From a virus, in IMG/VR virus record IMGVR_UViG_3300030012_000143, positions 1 to 42,332 of that record: a stretch of 42,332 nucleotides of DNA; one strand, given 5' to 3'. The first letter of the stretch is position 1. The number at the start of each line of letters is the position of its first letter. Below the pieces are notes generated by a model. The model was given only the letters and a program-made list of their open reading frames with translations. It was not told where the DNA came from and did no database searches. The translations under genes were made by a program, and so were the position numbers. Positions 39,651-42,332 of the stretch are shown here, one piece after another.

Positions 39651-40415
39651 TTAAAAGGGTTGATTACTTGCTTTGTTTGCAAGCATAGGATTTAATCTTG
39701 ACTGAGATTTCGCTTCGCGCAACTCTAAAAATTGTTCGTATTGGCCGTTTTTAATCCATCTAAAACAATCAGGCCACATTGGTACAAATTTTCCATCTCG
39801 AATAAGTTTTACTCTAAGTCTGGAATCTGCTTCAAGTGCATCTTCTAGTTTATCTTGAGTAGTTTTTTCAAGCTGCTGCCATTCTTTGAATGCTGGTTTC
39901 TTAGATTGAGAAACACATTTATTATTTTGAGATTGATATTTTTTCCAGAAAGATTCAAATTTTTCTGTATATCCAACTTTTTTAGTTTTTTGTTTTAGTT
40001 TAGGTTGTTTTACTTCGGGTTTATTCTGTGTACCACCCCTAGTTGCTGAAATACACCGCGCTGGTGTATCTGGTGAACTAGTTGCTGAAATAGACTGCGC
40101 TTCAATACTGGGTTTATGTGGTGTTGGCACTCTACATTCATGCCACACTGTAACTCTGTATGCATTTGTTTTTTGGCCGTCGCCTTCTGCCCTATTTATT
40201 TTTTGTAACCAGCCAAGAGAGCATAATTGTTCAACAGTGTGAATAACCTTTGTTCGGCACATTCCCGCGTCTTTGGCAATCGTGCTATAACTAGGCCAGA
40301 TATTCGGATAGTAACTTTGCAAAACCCATAATACTGCCAACTGATGTGGGCTGACTCTACCTTTTAAAGCTGTGGGCAAAGATACGAAAGGAGTATTTTC
40401 TGGAATAAAACTCAT
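39651..40415 (-). CDS. Winged-helix replication protein (O/DnaD-like)
   Basis: 254 aa from ATG 40415 (MSFIPENTPFVSLP). The frame extends 19 codons, but only into the opposite gene's coding sequence. N-terminal wHTH: SPHQLAVLWVLQSYYPNIWP, STIAKDAGMCRTKVIHTVEQ, LGWLQKINRAEGDGQKTNAY (HTH_36-like). A Lys/Pro/Ser-rich linker follows, then a C-terminal helical domain with KFESFWKKYQSQNNK and KPAFKEWQQLEKTTQD, common in phage replication proteins that load helicase. It probably initiates replication, perhaps at the 37.6-kb repeats. Only 4 bp from RusA's start. Confidence 0.75.
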   Translation of the reverse strand: MSFIPENTPFVSLPTALKGRVSPHQLAVLWVLQSYYPNIWPSYSTIAKDAGMCRTKVIHTVEQLCSLGWLQKINRAEGDGQKTNAYRVTVWHECRVPTPHKPSIEAQSISATSSPDTPARCISATRGGTQNKPEVKQPKLKQKTKKVGYTEKFESFWKKYQSQNNKCVSQSKKPAFKEWQQLEKTTQDKLEDALEADSRLRVKLIRDGKFVPMWPDCFRWIKNGQYEQFLELREAKSQSRLNPMLANKASNQPF

Positions 40416-40419
40416 TTTT

Positions 40420-40848
40420 ATGAAATATGTAATTACTGTTGAAGGTATTGAAGCTGCGCCACAAGGTAGCAAGAGACATATTGGTCGAGGAATAATGATT
40501 GAATCGTGTAAAAGGGTTGGTTCATGGAAAGATGCGGTACGAATAGAAGCAAATAAAGTAGTCGATAAATTAATCGAGGAACCAGTGCATATTGATTTAG
40601 TTTTCTGGTTTTATAGACCGAAATCTCATTTAAACGCAAATGGTGAGCCTAAGCAATCTGCCCCAAAATATCCAAACAGACGACAGGGCGATATTGATAA
40701 ACTGTGTCGCAGCACTTTGGACGCTTTAACATTATCTGCGATTGCTGATGATTCGCAAGTAGTAAGTTTGCAAGCCCGAAAATATTATTGCAATAAAAAA
40801 GAGGCCATACGACCTCATTCTGAAATAACTATACAAATATTGAAGTGA
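40420..40848 (+). CDS. rusA: RusA-like Holliday junction resolvase
   Basis: 142 aa from ATG 40420 (MKYVITVEGIEAAPQGSK); the upstream extension to 40372 lies in the opposite gene. Catalytic pattern of RusA: GDIDKLCRSTLDALTLSAIA with Asp91, Asp93 and Lys94, then ADDSQVVSLQARK with Asp110/Asp111. PQGSKRHI and FWFYRPKSH are also typical. It resolves branched intermediates made by the ERF system before packaging. Single plus-strand gene, divergent from the replication protein. Confidence 0.87.
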   Translation: MKYVITVEGIEAAPQGSKRHIGRGIMIESCKRVGSWKDAVRIEANKVVDKLIEEPVHIDLVFWFYRPKSHLNANGEPKQSAPKYPNRRQGDIDKLCRSTLDALTLSAIADDSQVVSLQARKYYCNKKEAIRPHSEITIQILK

Positions 40849-40885
40849 ACAACCTCAACCGACCAGTATATTAGTTGTTCTTTTT
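40847..40885 (+). terminator. Candidate intrinsic terminator of rusA
   Basis: GAACAAC (40847-40853) pairs perfectly with GTTGTTC (40874-40880), then TTTTT (40881-40885). The loop is 20 nt, longer than usual, and the stem is A/T-rich, so moderate strength. It begins in the rusA stop codon. Confidence 0.5.
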
Positions 40886-40894
40886 CATTATAGG

Positions 40895-41030
40895 AGTCGG
40901 GGGGTAAGTAAGCCACCTCGCGTAGACCTCCCTGTCTTTTGAAGTAATACCAGATGAATGAACAAATCTGGGTTACTACAATTTTTCTAGACTTTCAGGC
41001 CGTCAATAAAAGCCTTCAGGATCCCCGACT
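40895..41030. ncRNA. Candidate structured RNA between convergent genes
   Basis: This is an unusually GC-rich stretch with no coding frame. AGTCGGGG (40895-40902) pairs with CCCCGACT (41023-41030), an 8-bp perfect helix closing about 120 nt. Inside is a second strong hairpin: AGTAA/TTACT plus CCAGAT/ATCTGG (40943-40977). AGAC/GTCT and AGGC/GCCT helices are also possible. Both strands fold. Plus-strand transcription would follow rusA readthrough; minus-strand transcription would make it the 3' end of the 54-aa gene's mRNA. Not tRNA or tmRNA by inspection. A metagenomic marine RNA class (for example IMES-type) is a possible match. Confidence 0.5.
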
Positions 41031-41193
41031 ACAATTTATTTAGCTCTACTTCCAAAGAGTAGCAGACCCGCGCGATCAAACCAGCATCTAAAAATTCTTT
41101 TTCTCTTTCGTAACCTTTGACACTTGGGTTCTTTTTAAGAAAGTCCCTTAGAGCTGCGCCATCTTCCGCTCTGAGATACATGAAAATGTTCAT
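41029..41193 (-). CDS. 54-aa unknown protein
   Basis: ATG 41193 to TAG 41029: MNIFMYLRAEDGAALRDFLK, then NPSVKGYEREKEFLDAGLIA and CYSLEVELNKL. Mixed helical, looks like real coding and fills the gap. The stop codon overlaps the closing helix of the structured RNA. The function is unknown. Confidence 0.55.
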   Translation of the reverse strand: MNIFMYLRAEDGAALRDFLKKNPSVKGYEREKEFLDAGLIARVCYSLEVELNKL

Positions 41194-41245
41194 ATATAGA
41201 TTTGGATAGCGAGAGAATGTAACTCCTTACAACCCCACCATACAC

Positions 41246-41458
41246 CTAATTTAATAAATCATCGAACTCTGGCAAATTCTCTTGATAAATTTTGTCGTTT
41301 AGGTTCTGTATCTCTACAACTATAGAGGTAGTTGCAGCTAATGCTTTCTCTACCTCTTCAATAGTTCTTTTTGCGCATAAATAATTCTTCCACTTTTCAA
41401 GTTCTATGTAGCAAAAACGTTGTTTAGCTTCATAAGCCAATGCTTGTCTAGTTGCCAT
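41246..41458 (-). CDS. Small helical protein, unknown
   Basis: 70 aa from ATG 41458 (MATRQALAYEAKQRFCYIEL); the frame extends to 41494 inside the upstream gene. Helical, coiled-coil-like (RTIEEVEKALAATTSIVVEI), acidic end LPEFDDLLN. It belongs to the overlapping small-gene set at the left end of the leftward early operon. Not recognised. Confidence 0.6.
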   Translation of the reverse strand: MATRQALAYEAKQRFCYIELEKWKNYLCAKRTIEEVEKALAATTSIVVEIQNLNDKIYQENLPEFDDLLN

Positions 41459-41735
41459 GAAATTTGTCGTTAGCTTCTTCAAATGCTTCTTCAATATCGC
41501 GTCCAGAGATCTTTACATCAACCTCTAAACCGAACTTTTTAGCACATAATGTAAGATTATGAAAAATTACAATGAAGCAAATAGGTACTTTATCAGTGAA
41601 TCCCCATTCATAACCATCTTTCCTAGAACAATTCTTGACTAGCCTAATTTGTTTATCTAATGTTTTCATACGTGAAGGAAACATTTTCATAAACCTGTCG
41701 GCTTTTTCTTGATTAATAATTTGTGATTTAGACAT
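41448..41735 (-). CDS. Small unknown protein
   Basis: 95 aa: MSKSQIINQEKADRFMKMFP, KTLDKQIRLVKNCSRKDGYE, VPICFIVIFHNLTLCAKKFG, ISGRDIEEAFEEANDKFHGN. The hydrophobic centre is short for a membrane span and contains Cys. ATG overlaps the upstream stop. No family recognised. Confidence 0.6.
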   Translation of the reverse strand: MSKSQIINQEKADRFMKMFPSRMKTLDKQIRLVKNCSRKDGYEWGFTDKVPICFIVIFHNLTLCAKKFGLEVDVKISGRDIEEAFEEANDKFHGN

Positions 41736-41920
41736 TAGAATGGCTGCCCCCAGTTTTCATATTGTTTAAGAGTGATTAGACCAGCCTTGCAAAGACTGTC
41801 TGTGAAAATACCCCACTCTTGTTGTTTTGCAATCACATCACCTCTGCGATAATGTGTGAAAGTTTTATAAAGTACTCGAAAGTCTTTAATAGCTTGCGCT
41901 TTAGTCATTTTTTTAGTCAT
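41735..41920 (-). CDS. Small basic protein, unknown
   Basis: 61 aa from ATG 41920 (MTKKMTKAQAIKDFRVLYKT), overlapping the upstream gene's stop by 8 bp; the frame reaches 41986 inside that gene. Helical; ends LITLKQYENWGQPF. A helix-loop fold with possible DNA-binding character (basic N-terminus), but unassigned. Confidence 0.6.
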   Translation of the reverse strand: MTKKMTKAQAIKDFRVLYKTFTHYRRGDVIAKQQEWGIFTDSLCKAGLITLKQYENWGQPF

Positions 41921-42161
41921 TGACCTTTGTGTTAATAAATCTTCCAGTAGTGTCATCATTCTCAAAAATGGCATGAACCATTCCATGATCGTTAATGCCT
42001 AGTCTGACTTCTTTAGAAGTACAAAATGGTTCTAAATAAACTGGTAAGTAGTCATCTGTTAGCCATTTAGAATCTTGCTTAAGTTTCAAAGCTAGAAGTT
42101 CAGCAGCGGTGTAGTCTTTGTCTTTTGAGATAAATTTGCAATTAAGTTTGTAGTCGAACAT
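41913..42161 (-). CDS. Small unknown protein
   Basis: 82 aa: MFDYKLNCKFISKDKDYTAA, ELLALKLKQDSKWLTDDYLP, EVRLGINDHGMVHAIFENDD. Alpha/beta, with no motif known to me. First of the small-gene set after the origin-spanning gene; 39 bp of AT-rich leader includes the hairpin at 42193. Confidence 0.6.
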   Translation of the reverse strand: MFDYKLNCKFISKDKDYTAAELLALKLKQDSKWLTDDYLPVYLEPFCTSKEVRLGINDHGMVHAIFENDDTTGRFINTKVND

Positions 42162-42192
42162 GATTTTTAGTGAATAATTTTTATAAGAGAAA

Positions 42193-42210
42193 GGGAGTGA
42201 TTAAACTCCC
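42193..42210 (-). terminator. Hairpin over the stop of the origin-spanning gene
   Basis: Minus-strand GGGAGT-TTAATC-ACTCCC, a perfect 6-bp stem with the TAA stop at the stem-loop junction, followed by TTTCTCTTA. The U-tract is broken, so it is at best a weak terminator or attenuator before the downstream small genes. Confidence 0.4.
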
Positions 42211-42332
42211 CAGACGTCATATCTTTCTACTAGTTTTGGTCTAGTGTCACAACCTTCATCGAAAATTGCTCTCAACTTGTCCATGTTGTTCTGCCAAGTT
42301 CTAGTATCGTTTCTAAGTGTGTTTAGCTTTTC
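42201..42332 (-). CDS. Origin-spanning coiled-coil protein, 3' end
   Basis: Continuation of the gene seen at 1-938. Reading leftward through the 98-bp overlap, the frame passes DEGCDTRPK, then LVERYDVWGV, and stops at TAA 42201-42203. It gives the last part of the 322-aa protein and shows that the two window ends join. Confidence 0.85.
   Translation of the reverse strand, partial: EKLNTLRNDTRTWQNNMDKLRAIFDEGCDTRPKLVERYDVWGV
42235..42332. repeat. 98-bp direct terminal overlap, right copy
   Basis: Exact match of bases 4-101. Joining at this overlap gives a circular unit of 42,231 bp and keeps the spanning gene in frame. Confidence 0.9.

Noticed and set aside
40887-40892. Perfect minus-strand TATAAT as promoter
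   Set aside because: No -35-like hexamer lies 16-18 bp upstream and it would transcribe antisense into rusA; kept only as a note.
40895-41030. tRNA or tmRNA
   Set aside because: The closing helix and TTCAGGATCC segment recall an acceptor/T-arm, but there is no proper T-loop, anticodon arm or CCA-type end, and the inner hairpin does not fit a cloverleaf.

Overview
This window is the essentially complete genome of a tailed phage with a long non-contractile (siphovirus-type, lambda-like) tail. The DNA is AT-rich. Bases 4-101 recur exactly as the last 98 bases (42235-42332), and a minus-strand gene that runs off the left edge resumes and stops at the right edge. The molecule is therefore circular, or circularly permuted, with a unit of about 42.23 kb, and the window opens inside that gene. 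Several small proteins look, from memory only, like proteins of marine cyanophages and pelagiphages: the 90-aa protein at 30266, the 72-aa membrane protein at 8937 and the 213-aa protein at 8295. A marine host such as Prochlorococcus/Synechococcus or SAR11 is thus plausible but unproven.

Layout on the circle. (1) 939-1076 is a divergent control region. (2) 1077-5952 is a tightly overlapping plus-strand early/recombination operon: small unknown genes, a RecE-like PD-(D/E)XK exonuclease, a ParB-fold protein, an ERF annealing protein, an HTH protein and a protein with an SSB-like acidic tail. It ends at an intrinsic terminator (5979-6005) lying inside a converging gene. (3) 6465-8257 is a plus-strand membrane/secreted set: a holin-like protein and three consecutive proteins with signal-peptide-like N-termini. 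(4) 8295-40415 is one long minus-strand run, described here in transcription order. It starts with a wing-helix replication protein and continues with a ParB-like protein, an FkbM-type methyltransferase, a TET/JBP-like 2-oxoglutarate dioxygenase, TerS, TerL, portal and a MuF protein fused to a zinc metallopeptidase-like domain. Next come a run of tiny basic proteins, scaffold, major capsid, decoration, connectors and neck, tail tube, the G/GT frameshift chaperones and tape measure. Then come lambda M/L/K/I/J homologues, fibres, chaperones, a second 2OG dioxygenase and small membrane proteins. (5) 40420-40848 is a plus-strand RusA-like resolvase. (6) 41029-42161, together with the origin-spanning gene, are small unknown minus-strand genes.

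The ERF/exonuclease pair and RusA suggest recombination-dependent replication feeding headful-type packaging; the packaging mode is inferred from the permuted ends. The ParB-methyltransferase-dioxygenase cassette directly before the terminase is the most promising little-described part, possibly for DNA modification. I find no integrase, no DNA polymerase and no clear endolysin. Many genes shorter than 60 codons fill the gaps between longer ones and are listed here.
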